This document shows, one piece after another, positions 41,773 to 50,959 of a stretch of DNA of 64,000 nt. A program made the position numbers and the translations under genes. The DNA is taken from assembly GCA_041665285.1 (NCBI GenBank), contig JBAYJC010000003.1:82911-146910 (forward strand). The letters are read 5' to 3'. The notes under the pieces were generated by a model that was not told where the DNA came from, searched no databases, and saw only the letters and a program-made list of their open reading frames with translations. How positions within the stretch are numbered: the stretch's first letter is position 1; each line of letters begins with the position of its first letter. Source of the stretch: JBAYJC01 sp041665285. Lineage in GTDB: Bacteria; Patescibacteriota; Patescibacteriia; 2-12-FULL-60-25.

Positions 41773-44700
41773 CTAAGCGACGGCTTGTAACGGCACCGGA
41801 AGATCCACAATCGTCTCCTGCGCTTCTAGCATATTCACATCCGGAGAAACGAATTTCGCATACCCTTTTTTCTCTGCCGTGATGTAGTAAATATTCTTCG
41901 AAGCAATAAAACCGTAACGTCCATCCGCGTCCGTCACCTGGGTTTCGAGTAATTTATTGAACTTCTTATCAAAGATACGTACAACCACACGCTCTAGCTT
42001 CACACGCTTTTTCGCGTCATACACCACTCCCCATTTCACAGGCTTGGTTGGCACAGAGAACTTACGGAAGAGGAAGTAGCTTCCCACCTGGAACACGCAG
42101 AGCCCAGCCATAAGCATAGACGGCACAATCACGAGCGCTCCCACAGAAATAACCATGGTCACAATTCCAGAAGCATTTTGGATTTTGCGCAGTGTCCGCT
42201 TCAATAAGATTATTTTAGGCGTTTCCATTTTCGCTACCGGATCCACAGGAATATTTGGCGTGATAATCGCGTTTTCTTTCACCTCAATGACTTCGCCGTG
42301 ATACAAATCCACGAGCTCAATGTCTTGCTTTTCTTTGAGCATGGACGGGCTCGGAAAAACATACCCTTGTTTTACTGCCTCTATTTTATATTTCCCTGGC
42401 TTCACGTTCAGCGCAAAGCGACCTTTTGCATCTGTGATGCGTGTCATAAGCACGCGATTTGTTGCACCATCCAACAGACGCACGATCGCAAGATCAATCG
42501 GTGCTTTTGTCAGCGCGTTATACACCAAACCCCACTTTTTTCTCTTACGTCGGCCGAGTAATAAGAACGGCTGTGTGATGAGAAAGCGGAGGTAGTTAAA
42601 AATATTGAAAGCTGATGCCGCAGTCGCCACTGTAGAAACTGCCGCAACCGTGACAACCGGGGCCACCACATTCTTCGTGACAGCAACGACCTCCGGTGTG
42701 CGCACAGCTTCAACCACCGTATTGACGTCCTGAACAAAATTTTCGGCAATTTTTGTTACTTCTTGCGTAATAACCTGCACATCTTCAACCACTTCTTGCA
42801 CGGTTGGCACAATGCTTGGCGGTGCTGGCTTGATCACAACATCCAGAGCAATGAGATTGTTAGACACGCGAACATCTTGAACCGTCTCCGTGTAATCATC
42901 TTTTGTGGCAACCAAACGATAGTTACCATTAGGCACCTGGAAAAGAAATGTCCCCTGTTCACCCGTGATCAACGGATTCACCTGACCAAAACGGGTTGCA
43001 TCCCATAATTGCGGACTGCCGTTTACAATCTCATAAACCGTAATCTTAGCCCCTTTAACAGCGGTAATGGCATTTCTTGCTCCAGCTTCAACCACACGCC
43101 CAACAGCGCGCGTATCAATCACGCGTTCCGCAATGCCATAATTTCCGTTGGAAAACTCCATGCGTACCGTCACATTTGTGCGACCCGCCACAGAAGAAGG
43201 TACAAATGAAGCGCTCCAGGCATCACCATCAGGGGCCAGGGTCAACTGATATAAAGAATCACCCACCTGTACAGAACCGCGAAGAGGCACGGCAGGTAAA
43301 TCGAGCGTTTGTATACGGACAATCACGGAATTTCCAGCGGCAGTCTCCATGCGTCCTGTCGCATCTACAATAAGCTCAATTTTGCCTTGTGCTACATAAA
43401 ATCTCGGAGTGAGCGGGAGTTCTTGCGCTCCTACTGGTGGCACATACGGCGGATAAATGACTGGAGGGGGCGTCTCAATAACTGTCGTTGTTACCAGTCC
43501 TGGCACAAGTACTGCTGGCGGGATCGTGGTCGGTGTTATCTCAAGAGGCGGCTGTACAGATCCTGGTGGAATATACGTATAGGGAGAGACATGTATCTCC
43601 AGTGGCTTGACAAAAGGTGTCTCCGTAATCACGAGTGGAGGTAACAGACTCGGGAGCGTTGCGGATGGTTTTGCCTGGGCTAATGCACCGCTTGAGACAT
43701 TCCCACTCGTATCAATAGCGTAAATTGCATAATAGTATTGCGTGTCATTGATCACATCCGTATCTTGCGCTCCTGTACCTGTTCCTTCATAAAATTTACG
43801 ACCGTCAAACAAATTCGTGGGATACGTACCCGTCTTTCCCACAAGAACAACGCCTGCAAAATCTGTTTCAGGTGGGTTGACCCAGCTAAGATTCACCATG
43901 CCATTCCCAGGGATCGCTCTAAAATTTGATGGATTCGCGGGTCCGACTTCATCAATCGCAAGCGTACGAAATGTCGCGTCTGCACTTTCTACCTTTCGAA
44001 TCCATGCGTCTTGTACATTGATTTGATAGTGATACAAGCTATCTGGATCGCAAGGCAAGACAATGGAATGAAAAGTCCCTGCGAGGTTATCCGTGGCCGA
44101 TTTATCATACGGAATCGCCAAACCATAGCTAATAAATGCCACCGTATCTGTTGTAGTTTCAAACGTAATCACCGCATCATTGCTGTGTGGAGTTACTTGA
44201 ATATTCAATATTTCTAATGCAAAAGAAGGTGGCTCCTCAGGCGGAGGCGGCAGGACCGGAGCTCCGCCACCACCTCCAATAAAACCCGTTTCTTCCTCTA
44301 CCGTTGCACTTACCGTTATTAAATTCTCAGAAGCAAAAATCGGGATTCTCTTTACACCGGATTCCCCAAATCCTCGTGCCACACTCATTTCATAAGTGCC
44401 CGGTGTAGCGGGATTTACTATTTGATTCGCCAAATCATGTACATCCTTTCCAATTTTTATTCCAAAAATACTGTTGGCACTCACAGTTCCTGCGCCTGCA
44501 TCTGTTGGTGGCGTAATGGTAATAGTCGTGCCTGAAATAGAAGCGCCCCAAATACCTCCAGGCTTTGGTAGGTCTTCTGTGGTTGTTGCAAGATCGTCTA
44601 ATGCATCATTAATGTATGTAAGGCTAATATCAGAACTCGTCACGCTTGATAGATCAAAACCAGGAAAAGAGTAGGTGATCGTAGATGCCGCGTTCTGAAT

Positions 44701-44880
44701 GCCGAGCGTTGTTAGTATCGTGATGTGTTGATCTGACGCTTTTCCCGTTTCTTGTGAGGACATTCGTACGCCATAAATAACCAAACCAGCGGCAGAGGCA
44801 GGCGTGGGAACCGAAAACCGCTCACCAAGAACAAGGCTGATCACGATTATTCCATACAAGACCTTTTTGAGCATTGACAT
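41773..44880 (-). CDS. Large surface protein: fibronectin-like and carboxypeptidase-regulatory-like domains, membrane-anchored
   Basis: Start MSMLKKVLYGIIVISLVLG, giving a signal peptide ending PASA and a 13-nt gap to the previous gene. About 1,035 residues. After a beta-rich N-terminal domain and a Gly/Pro linker (FIGGGGGAPVLPPPPEEP), there are fibronectin type III-like modules (VTPHSNDAVITFETTTDTVAFISYG; AIPGNGMVNLSWVNPPETDFAG), Pro-rich spacers, three carboxypeptidase-regulatory-like modules (KITVYEIVNGSPQLWDA; KKWGLVYNALTKAPIDLAIVRLLD; VKWGVVYDAKKRVKLERVVVRIFD, each ending in TDAKGRF/TDADGRYGF), and membrane segments between them. It probably organises the cell surface. Confidence 0.8.
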   Translation of the reverse strand: MSMLKKVLYGIIVISLVLGERFSVPTPASAAGLVIYGVRMSSQETGKASDQHITILTTLGIQNAASTITYSFPGFDLSSVTSSDISLTYINDALDDLATTTEDLPKPGGIWGASISGTTITITPPTDAGAGTVSANSIFGIKIGKDVHDLANQIVNPATPGTYEMSVARGFGESGVKRIPIFASENLITVSATVEEETGFIGGGGGAPVLPPPPEEPPSFALEILNIQVTPHSNDAVITFETTTDTVAFISYGLAIPYDKSATDNLAGTFHSIVLPCDPDSLYHYQINVQDAWIRKVESADATFRTLAIDEVGPANPSNFRAIPGNGMVNLSWVNPPETDFAGVVLVGKTGTYPTNLFDGRKFYEGTGTGAQDTDVINDTQYYYAIYAIDTSGNVSSGALAQAKPSATLPSLLPPLVITETPFVKPLEIHVSPYTYIPPGSVQPPLEITPTTIPPAVLVPGLVTTTVIETPPPVIYPPYVPPVGAQELPLTPRFYVAQGKIELIVDATGRMETAAGNSVIVRIQTLDLPAVPLRGSVQVGDSLYQLTLAPDGDAWSASFVPSSVAGRTNVTVRMEFSNGNYGIAERVIDTRAVGRVVEAGARNAITAVKGAKITVYEIVNGSPQLWDATRFGQVNPLITGEQGTFLFQVPNGNYRLVATKDDYTETVQDVRVSNNLIALDVVIKPAPPSIVPTVQEVVEDVQVITQEVTKIAENFVQDVNTVVEAVRTPEVVAVTKNVVAPVVTVAAVSTVATAASAFNIFNYLRFLITQPFLLLGRRKRKKWGLVYNALTKAPIDLAIVRLLDGATNRVLMTRITDAKGRFALNVKPGKYKIEAVKQGYVFPSPSMLKEKQDIELVDLYHGEVIEVKENAIITPNIPVDPVAKMETPKIILLKRTLRKIQNASGIVTMVISVGALVIVPSMLMAGLCVFQVGSYFLFRKFSVPTKPVKWGVVYDAKKRVKLERVVVRIFDKKFNKLLETQVTDADGRYGFIASKNIYYITAEKKGYAKFVSPDVNMLEAQETIVDLPVPLQAVA

Positions 44881-44893
44881 ACAGTTGCCACAG

Positions 44894-45793
44894 TCAAACG
44901 CGTCTTCGAGCACGATTCAAGGACACGAGTCCTGCGATAAGGCTCATGAGGACTAATACAAAGACGCTGATCGATTTCCACGGAAACAGCCAAAAACGTA
45001 CCGATGAAGAGAAAACGAGCTCGGTCACTGGTTCTGTTACAGTCAAAGAAGCGACAAAGGGGCCCACGGCAAAAAATGGAGCGTCTTTTTTTAACCAATC
45101 AGACTTCAGGGTACGACTTTGCCCTGGTAAAAGCCGCAGCTCATCCGGATTAACGGGTAACTGCGCAACAGAACGCCCAAATATATTTGTAATACGAATG
45201 ACACCTTGTGGCTTTATATGTGTGGTACCCGTATTTTCAAATCGCACACGAAACGTCACAGGCAATCCTTCCAAACCTGTACTATTTTGAACAGAAAAAT
45301 CCGTCATCCTCGCCTTCTCTTCCAGAGCGCCATTTACCGTAAAAAATATAAGCGAACCAATACGACTAGCCGTTGTTACACCCACACCTGTTCTCATTGG
45401 CTGGCTATTTGACCAAAAAATTGCGGCATAGTGTCCGCCAGGTGTTGCGAGTGTGGGTACGCGAATCTCAAATGCAATACGCGCTGAGCTTAGTGGCTCG
45501 AGCGTCACCTTGGATGTCGCTAAGTAGATCCAACTTGGTATCCCTGAAACGTCAGATTCCGGAAGGAACGTTTGCTGGCCCTCTTCCCCCTTCGGAAGAA
45601 ACTTTCGAATCGATGGATAGAGGGTTTGAGGAAACGCATCCGTGTTTTTTAGCTCAACCTCGCCAAAAATCGTGCTACCAGGATCGCCCCGCTCTTCAAT
45701 AATAGCCGGGCTTAGAGAAAATGCCCTGGCCGGACTCGGGGTGACGAGCCAAGGCAAGGCGCTAAGAAGAAGAGTAAGGAGCAGTCGCCACAT
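44894..45793 (-). CDS. DUF916-like surface protein with C-terminal membrane anchor
   Basis: 299 residues: signal peptide ending PARA, then FSLSPAIIEERGDPGSTIFGEVELKN, the typical opening of DUF916-like (WxL-associated) Ig-fold proteins, a second Ig-like domain (VTFRVRFENTGTTHIKPQGVIRITN) and one C-terminal membrane helix (ISVFVLVLMSLIAGLVSL) with basic tail. Such proteins bind peptidoglycan or partner surface proteins in Gram-positives. One base separates it from the preceding gene, so it belongs to the surface operon. Confidence 0.85.
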   Translation of the reverse strand: MWRLLLTLLLSALPWLVTPSPARAFSLSPAIIEERGDPGSTIFGEVELKNTDAFPQTLYPSIRKFLPKGEEGQQTFLPESDVSGIPSWIYLATSKVTLEPLSSARIAFEIRVPTLATPGGHYAAIFWSNSQPMRTGVGVTTASRIGSLIFFTVNGALEEKARMTDFSVQNSTGLEGLPVTFRVRFENTGTTHIKPQGVIRITNIFGRSVAQLPVNPDELRLLPGQSRTLKSDWLKKDAPFFAVGPFVASLTVTEPVTELVFSSSVRFWLFPWKSISVFVLVLMSLIAGLVSLNRARRRV

Positions 45794-45794
45794 A

Positions 45795-46736
45795 TCAATA
45801 GTTTGCGGTCAACGTGTAGGTAACACTTTGCGAGTAGTCGTCTGCTGTTGTGTCCGCCGTTCTACTCAATTTATGCAAAACCGCAACACGATCCGCTATA
45901 TTATCTGATAAGGTGTTTCTTGTTTGAATCGCCAGCATCGTAGTATTAAGCGGTTGATCATCGACGAAATTTGCCGTGGTTCCTGTAACAGCTATGCCAT
46001 ACTCTTCTTCATTCGCATCAACAAGGCCGTCTGCTACAGAACCAAACGCAAGTCCAGACGCTCCGCGTAAGACATCCGTTGCCTCTGTATAAACCGTATA
46101 ACCGTTTGTCACGCCACAACGCACATTTGTAACAACAACCCTGACATAGCCTGTATTCGCGGCAACAGTACCAAAACCAATAGACGCATTTGTGAGTGGA
46201 TACACGTAATTACCCAGGACGACTGGCGACGCCGCCATGGTAGACGTTGCTCCATCGAATTTATCTACAAGCAGAGAATAATTCGAAAAACCAGTAATTT
46301 TGCCGACAGCAACCTTACCGCTCAATGGCTCCATATCTTCTCCCTCAACCACAGCGATATAATTGCCAATAGCAAAAGAAGTCGTCGCAGAAACCTGTAC
46401 GGTTCCCGCGGCAAAGTCAATCGCACTATAATCAACACGGCCAGCCGTATCCTCCGCAGAAACAGCAAGCTCCAAAGTCGAGGAAGTGAGCGTTAAACTA
46501 GCTTCCTGCCTATATCCTGCGCGTACATTATACGAAGTGCTCGTGCTATCTCCTGTTATGAAACCGCCAATGGTATCGCGCACACTGTAATTCGTACTTG
46601 TTGATGCATCAATACCTCCACTATTAAGCGAATCCCAGCTAATCTGGTAATTCGTACTTGTCATGCTCGCTAAAACGCAACTGCCAATGAGAAAGGAGCA
46701 GACACTAACCACAAAAATGCGGACAAGACGCTTCAT
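45795..46736 (-). CDS. Small secreted surface protein of the operon
   Basis: 313 residues with signal peptide (VRIFVVSVCSFLIGSCVLA; a lipobox-like IGSC is present but a normal signal cleavage after LA is also possible). The N-terminus has the repeat STNYQISWDSLNSGG / STNYSVRDTIGG / STSYNVRAGY, a pattern I know from Patescibacteria exported proteins. The rest is beta-rich. It opens the minus-strand surface operon 46.7-35.8 kb; no ribosome site is visible. Confidence 0.75.
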   Translation of the reverse strand: MKRLVRIFVVSVCSFLIGSCVLASMTSTNYQISWDSLNSGGIDASTSTNYSVRDTIGGFITGDSTSTSYNVRAGYRQEASLTLTSSTLELAVSAEDTAGRVDYSAIDFAAGTVQVSATTSFAIGNYIAVVEGEDMEPLSGKVAVGKITGFSNYSLLVDKFDGATSTMAASPVVLGNYVYPLTNASIGFGTVAANTGYVRVVVTNVRCGVTNGYTVYTEATDVLRGASGLAFGSVADGLVDANEEEYGIAVTGTTANFVDDQPLNTTMLAIQTRNTLSDNIADRVAVLHKLSRTADTTADDYSQSVTYTLTANY

Positions 46737-47583
46737 GCATTTAGTAAATCACATTTTTGCTGTTTTGTCGACCACGACATTTTCCGTACTTTTACGTTTT
46801 TAATACATCGTATGCACACATGCACCTCGCTCGACATTAAGACAGCATATATTCCATATCAAGTAGAGACGCAAAATACAAAATCACGCTCACGGCCATC
46901 CGAATATAGTTTTCTACACACATCAAGGTCTACCGCAAAAGCGAAATGTATTCTACACAGTTAACAATGCGATCTGCGACACATCCTGGTGGGGATGTTT
47001 GGCTTCGTACGGGATTTCCCGTTTAGAAAAAGTTGCTTACAAGGTCGGTCATGATAACCAAAGACACACATCCGACCACGGCAACAAGTAGGAATATTGA
47101 TTCTATCCATCAACGTATTCCAGATTTTCCAAGGCGGGGTCCACCAGAATACACAGCTATTTTAGCAAATACTTCTTGAATCGTAAAATATCTAAATATA
47201 CTTGATGCAATAATCTTCTGCTTTTAGTAGGCGGGTAATTCTCCCTATCCGAATATCCTATGATCATCGTTCGATACATCAACCGACTACTACGTGCAGA
47301 CCGCTCCACAAACAAACGCGACCACACGCGCGATCAATAATCGCTCGAGACTGTGACGTAGACTATCGCGCCAAGAACTACAGATGCGACGATCTCTACA
47401 ATAAACACCACTCCGTCGCGTAACGGCATACTCGAAGAGCTCGCAACTCGTTCCTACAAAGAACGCCATACTTATAGCCGTCACAGGAGTCCGTATTCGC
47501 GCCCAGCCATACAACAAGATGACTTATCGCTTAGCCAGCCACCGAGCCAGACCGGATCAGGTAAATCTCAAAAAAACCAACAA

Positions 47584-47599
47584 TGTTTCTTGTGAAACA
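47584..47599 (-). promoter_or_regulatory. parS: parS-like site 1
   Basis: TGTTTCTTGTGAAACA, the exact reverse complement of sites 2 and 3. It differs from the bacterial parS consensus TGTTTCACGTGAAACA at two central positions. Confidence 0.65.
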
Positions 47600-47794
47600 T
47601 GACGCGTCTTGCGTTTCTTAACGCAGTGGATATAGACACCCAGAGAGTGGACCCCTACATGAATAACTAGAAACATGCATGTGCGCAGTCGGCCAAATAC
47701 AAGTTTTACTAATTATCCGGGTGCTTCCATAAATACGCTCAGCGACAACCCGCAATAGGCGTAACACCAACGCCTTTAGCCCGAACAATTGAAA

Positions 47795-47810
47795 TGTTTC
47801 ACAAGAAACA
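47795..47810 (+). promoter_or_regulatory. parS: parS-like site 2
   Basis: TGTTTCACAAGAAACA; followed 8 nt later by the DnaA-like box TTATCAACA. Confidence 0.65.
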
Positions 47811-48356
47811 TCCACAAGTTATCAACAGGCATTCAGTAGGTAGCTTTTACACATATTGATAAACAAAAATACATAAACACCCACAAAAAATGTGACAAAA
47901 TATTTGCTATTTCTAGCATAATTAATACTAAATTTGCCGTATATGCCGATCATAAGCACATCTCGCTACTCAGATTCGACTGAATACCGACTTCATTGCG
48001 ATAATCAACAACTTATCAACAGGAGAATACCCACAACAAGCTTGACGGGCTTGACTCCTTCCGCGGGTAATATTGAAAGCCACGGATGGCAATTCTAACC
48101 GAGATTAATCAGCGACATACTTCCTTGCAAAGCACGTCAAGATTCGTCCTCGTGTTTTCTTTCCCTAAATAAATACTTACGACCAGTCCTAGGCGCTACA
48201 TAGACAAATGGGCTTGGGTGCATACAACACTGCCGGCATTCGACCTATCATCCACGAGAGGCCTCAGATTCGGCACATATCCCAATGACCATCCAGGCAA
48301 CGTGGAACTATCAAGCACGGCCACGATGATGAAATACATCAAATGAAACAATAAAA

Positions 48357-48372
48357 TGTTTCACAAGAAACA
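48357..48372 (+). promoter_or_regulatory. parS: parS-like site 3
   Basis: TGTTTCACAAGAAACA, identical to site 2. Confidence 0.65.
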
Positions 48373-48790
48373 ATCAAATTTCGAAATAGCACACATTATT
48401 AGAAATTCGTTGTATGTTAGCCATATCTTAGTGTCGCAAAATATTTTATGCACGGAATTCATCTAAAAACAGGTGCGAAAACCATCCTTAAGGCGTTTTT
48501 AATAACAAGAAAAACCATCTATAGAAAATCGTTTTCCGAGGTAGTACAGACCATTCTAAAATGCTTCAGCGCGTTTAAACCATTCGAGACCAAAATATTG
48601 CCTAAGCTTAGCGCAGTTCAAAAGCGAAAAATTTGATATCGAGCACGCATTGGCCCCAAAGCTCGGTTTTTTAGTTTTCAGCAAACATTACATCGTCAGC
48701 TTTTGGGAAAACGACCAGAGATTTGCACGGTCACATCATCCATTTGATTGGAAGTACGTAAAAACGACAGCTTATACTGTCGTTTCAACG

Positions 48791-48866
48791 TGGTGGACCG
48801 AAGGGGATTCGAACCCCTGACCTTCGCAATGCGAATGCGACGCTCTACCAACTGAGCTATCGGCCC
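48791..48866 (-). tRNA. tRNA-Ala(CGC)
   Basis: Acceptor GGGCCGA/TCGGTCC with G3:U70, D arm GCTC...GAGC, anticodon stem TCGCA/TGCGA with loop TTCGCAT, T arm with GTTCGAAT, discriminator A and encoded CCA. Confidence 0.97.
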
Positions 48867-48981
48867 ATGTGAATAACCTAGTTTATACTGTAATGTTAGC
48901 CATTTTCATTTTGTGTATATTCTGTGCATTTCTTGTTTATATCCATGGATAAGCTGTGCATAACCACGGAACTAACATTTT

Positions 48982-49053
48982 TGCCTCCAAGTGGAATCGA
49001 ACCACCATCTAGGGCTTAGGAGTCCCTCGTTCTATCCATTGAACTATGGAGAC
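48982..49053 (-). tRNA. tRNA-Arg(CCT)
   Basis: Acceptor GTCTCCA/TGGAGGC, D arm GTTC...GAAC, anticodon loop CTCCTAA, T loop TTCGATT. The 3' end is A followed by AAA, so CCA must be added after transcription, unlike the alanine and cysteine tRNAs here. Confidence 0.93.
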
Positions 49054-49194
49054 CTGGTCACTCTCTCAAATACTCTCCGTCATCCACGTAAACCTTCGCT
49101 TCTCTTAGCGCGGATTAGTATAAAGCTCCGGTTCAGGCATGTCAAAGACAGCTATTGACGACTTGGCCCATTATCGCTATTCTTGCGCAACAGT

Positions 49195-49458
49195 ATGCCA
49201 AATCTTCACGCCGCCATTAAAGACCTCCGCAAAAACAAGAAGCACGCCGTGCTCAATGCGAAGATCAAGACCCACACCAAAGCACTTGAACATCAGTTTT
49301 TTGGCTTGGTTAAGCTTGGAAAAAAGGACGAAGCGAAAGAGCTCGCTCGAAAAATCCAGCAAGCAAGCTCAAAAGCCGCCAAGCGCCATATCGTACACAG
49401 CAACAAAGCAGGGCGTCACATTTCACGAGTGCAGAAAACACTCAACGCCATGAAGTAA
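49195..49458 (+). CDS. rpsT: Ribosomal protein bS20
   Basis: 87 residues, normal length. The start MPNLHAAIKDLRKNKKHAV is chosen over an ATG four codons earlier because it matches the family N-terminus. Lysine-rich helical protein with KRHIVHSNKAGRHISRVQKTL. It binds 16S rRNA in the small subunit. Convergent with holA, a frequent neighbour. A -10-like TATAAA lies near 49120. Confidence 0.95.
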   Translation: MPNLHAAIKDLRKNKKHAVLNAKIKTHTKALEHQFFGLVKLGKKDEAKELARKIQQASSKAAKRHIVHSNKAGRHISRVQKTLNAMK

Positions 49459-49483
49459 AAAATAGGGCTTAGCCCTATTTTTT
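49457..49483 (+). terminator. Terminator between rpsT and holA
   Basis: AAAAATAGGGC-tta-GCCCTATTTTTTG, usable on both strands. Confidence 0.9.
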
Positions 49484-49484
49484 G

Positions 49485-50327
49485 TTACAACAACGCGGAA
49501 ACCTCCTCTTCATTTCCATAACCAACCCGCTGGAGAATCAACGCACGAAGAAGTAGCGCCAGGCGCTTTTCTCCATCTTTGCGATTTTTTGCAGACGCCT
49601 GCATTTTTTTCAAAACATATGGATGAATGCCATCCGTGTCTTTATCGCGTACACGAATTGACGCGCGTGCTTGCTGAATCAGCGTAGACAGAGCTTGCTC
49701 TGGAGCATCTCGTTCGGACACGAAGTCATAGGTGTGCGTGCCTCCATCTAAATATCGATCTGCTAATTCAAATTTTGATGATGCAAATCCAACTTCAGGC
49801 CGCTCGCGATTTCCTGCGGCGACCTTCACGAGCTCATTGTGTAAAAGCCACGCATCTCCATCACAAATTTCCGCCAATATTCGTACAAAACCTTGATCGC
49901 TGATATTGAGTTTGCATGCCTGTTCCCATGCCCACTTCGTAAAAGCAGAGCCACGCTGAATCACAAATTCATATGTGACGAGCTTTGGTATCCCTGCAAA
50001 CTGTTTCATGGTGACTTCCGGGGGCATTTTCTCTTCAGTGCTGATCACAATCACCTGTTCTGAATCACGAGAAAGCGCTTGCACCAGCGGAGATACAGCG
50101 GCCTTTGGTACGTCTGTCAGCAAATCCGAAACACGAATCAGACGCTTCGGCGAAAACAAACTCGGCGTATTGATGCGCTCTAGTAGAGCCTTCACCGCAT
50201 CCTTACCACTCGTAAAAGACTCAATGCTCGAGCCGCCAATATCATGCTTCTGTTGAAAAGCTTGCACTAATTCTAGCGCTTTTTCTTGCGCCCGAAATGT
50301 ATCAGGCCCCGTACAAAGGATGAGCAT
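49485..50327 (-). CDS. holA: DNA polymerase III subunit delta
   Basis: 280 residues. The AAA+-like N-terminal part (LILCTGPDTFRAQEKALELVQAF, FSPKRLIRVSDLLTD, QVIVISTEEKMPPEV) and the helical C-terminal part (FVRILAEICDGDAWLLHNELVKVA, ALSTLIQQARASIRV) match HolA. It opens the DnaN clamp in the clamp loader. Slightly short for the family; divergent start at MLILCTGPD. Confidence 0.85.
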   Translation of the reverse strand: MLILCTGPDTFRAQEKALELVQAFQQKHDIGGSSIESFTSGKDAVKALLERINTPSLFSPKRLIRVSDLLTDVPKAAVSPLVQALSRDSEQVIVISTEEKMPPEVTMKQFAGIPKLVTYEFVIQRGSAFTKWAWEQACKLNISDQGFVRILAEICDGDAWLLHNELVKVAAGNRERPEVGFASSKFELADRYLDGGTHTYDFVSERDAPEQALSTLIQQARASIRVRDKDTDGIHPYVLKKMQASAKNRKDGEKRLALLLRALILQRVGYGNEEEVSALL

Positions 50328-50367
50328 GCGCCCATCATAGCCCCTGTCCTTGCAGGAAGGAAGGGCA

Positions 50368-50396
50368 TTGACAAAAGCGCTAATATCTGCTACTTT
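50368..50396 (+). promoter_or_regulatory. Promoter for the 50422-50937 gene
   Basis: TTGACA, 17 nt, TACTTT. Confidence 0.75.
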
Positions 50397-50421
50397 TCAA
50401 TTCGGAAATAATGGAGGTCTC

Positions 50422-50937
50422 ATGCAAAACAACATCTCTGCAGAGCTCTACGCACAGGTACGTAGGTTTCTCCGGAGCACATACAGCGCTCTGCTCCAGC
50501 AGGCGGGCATCTCCCTGGACGACGCTGTACAGGAGGCCATGCTCCAGATTCACGCCGAACTCCAGGCTCACCCCGAGGGGGGTTTGCTCATGGGTGGTGG
50601 TGGTTTCTCTAAGTGGGCGCTCCTGGTCGCGAGAAACTGCACATTCGCGCTTGTGCGTGCCGAATATGCGGTAGCACGCACCCAGCCATATGATTGCCCG
50701 CCGCATTCGTCGGAAAAACCCGACTCCGTGGCCGCACAGCACGAACAGCTCAAACGCACGGCAGACGCCCTTGCTCGATGTGGGAAAAAGGCAAACACGC
50801 TTCTTGTTTGTACGCTAAACGAGCTTACCGACGAAGAAGCGGCTTTCTCTCTTAGCCTCACACCGAGGACCGTACGGAACCACATTCGCCACTGCCGCAA
50901 ACGCCTCAGCGCCGAGGCCCCGCTCTCGCTCATCTGA
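50422..50937 (+). CDS. ECF-like RNA polymerase sigma factor
   Basis: The start (MQNNISAELYAQVRRF) is 4 nt after GGAGGT. 171 residues. Residues ~20-85 resemble sigma region 2 (SLDDAVQEAMLQIHAEL ... GGFSKWALLVARNCTFALVRAE). Residues ~120-165 are a region 4 helix-turn-helix (LNELTDEEAAFSLSLTPRTVRNHIRHCRKRLS). It should direct polymerase to a subset of promoters, or be a diverged DNA-binding relative. No anti-sigma gene next to it. GC-rich single-gene unit. Confidence 0.75.
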   Translation: MQNNISAELYAQVRRFLRSTYSALLQQAGISLDDAVQEAMLQIHAELQAHPEGGLLMGGGGFSKWALLVARNCTFALVRAEYAVARTQPYDCPPHSSEKPDSVAAQHEQLKRTADALARCGKKANTLLVCTLNELTDEEAAFSLSLTPRTVRNHIRHCRKRLSAEAPLSLI

Positions 50938-50955
50938 TGAGCGATTTTGTTTACA
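50930..50955 (+). terminator. Terminator of the ECF-like sigma gene
   Basis: GCTCAT-ctg-ATGAGC followed by GATTTTGTTT. Confidence 0.7.
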
Positions 50956-50959
50956 AAAA

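Larger units (their letters stand above)
46737..48790. other. Gene-free 2-kb stretch with parS-like sites and DnaA-like boxes
   Basis: No frame here looks coding and no RNA gene is recognisable up to the tRNA at 48791. The sequence is AT-richer than its surroundings and contains three copies of one 16-mer palindrome-like site, two TTATCAACA boxes (47819-47827 and 48013-48021) and TTGATAAAC-like words. It is best explained as a partition/origin-proximal control region. Confidence 0.5.

Noticed and set aside
48448..48636. 62-codon frame in the gene-free region
   Set aside because: No ribosome site, promoter or family resemblance; Lys/Ile/Phe-rich as expected from AT-rich sequence.
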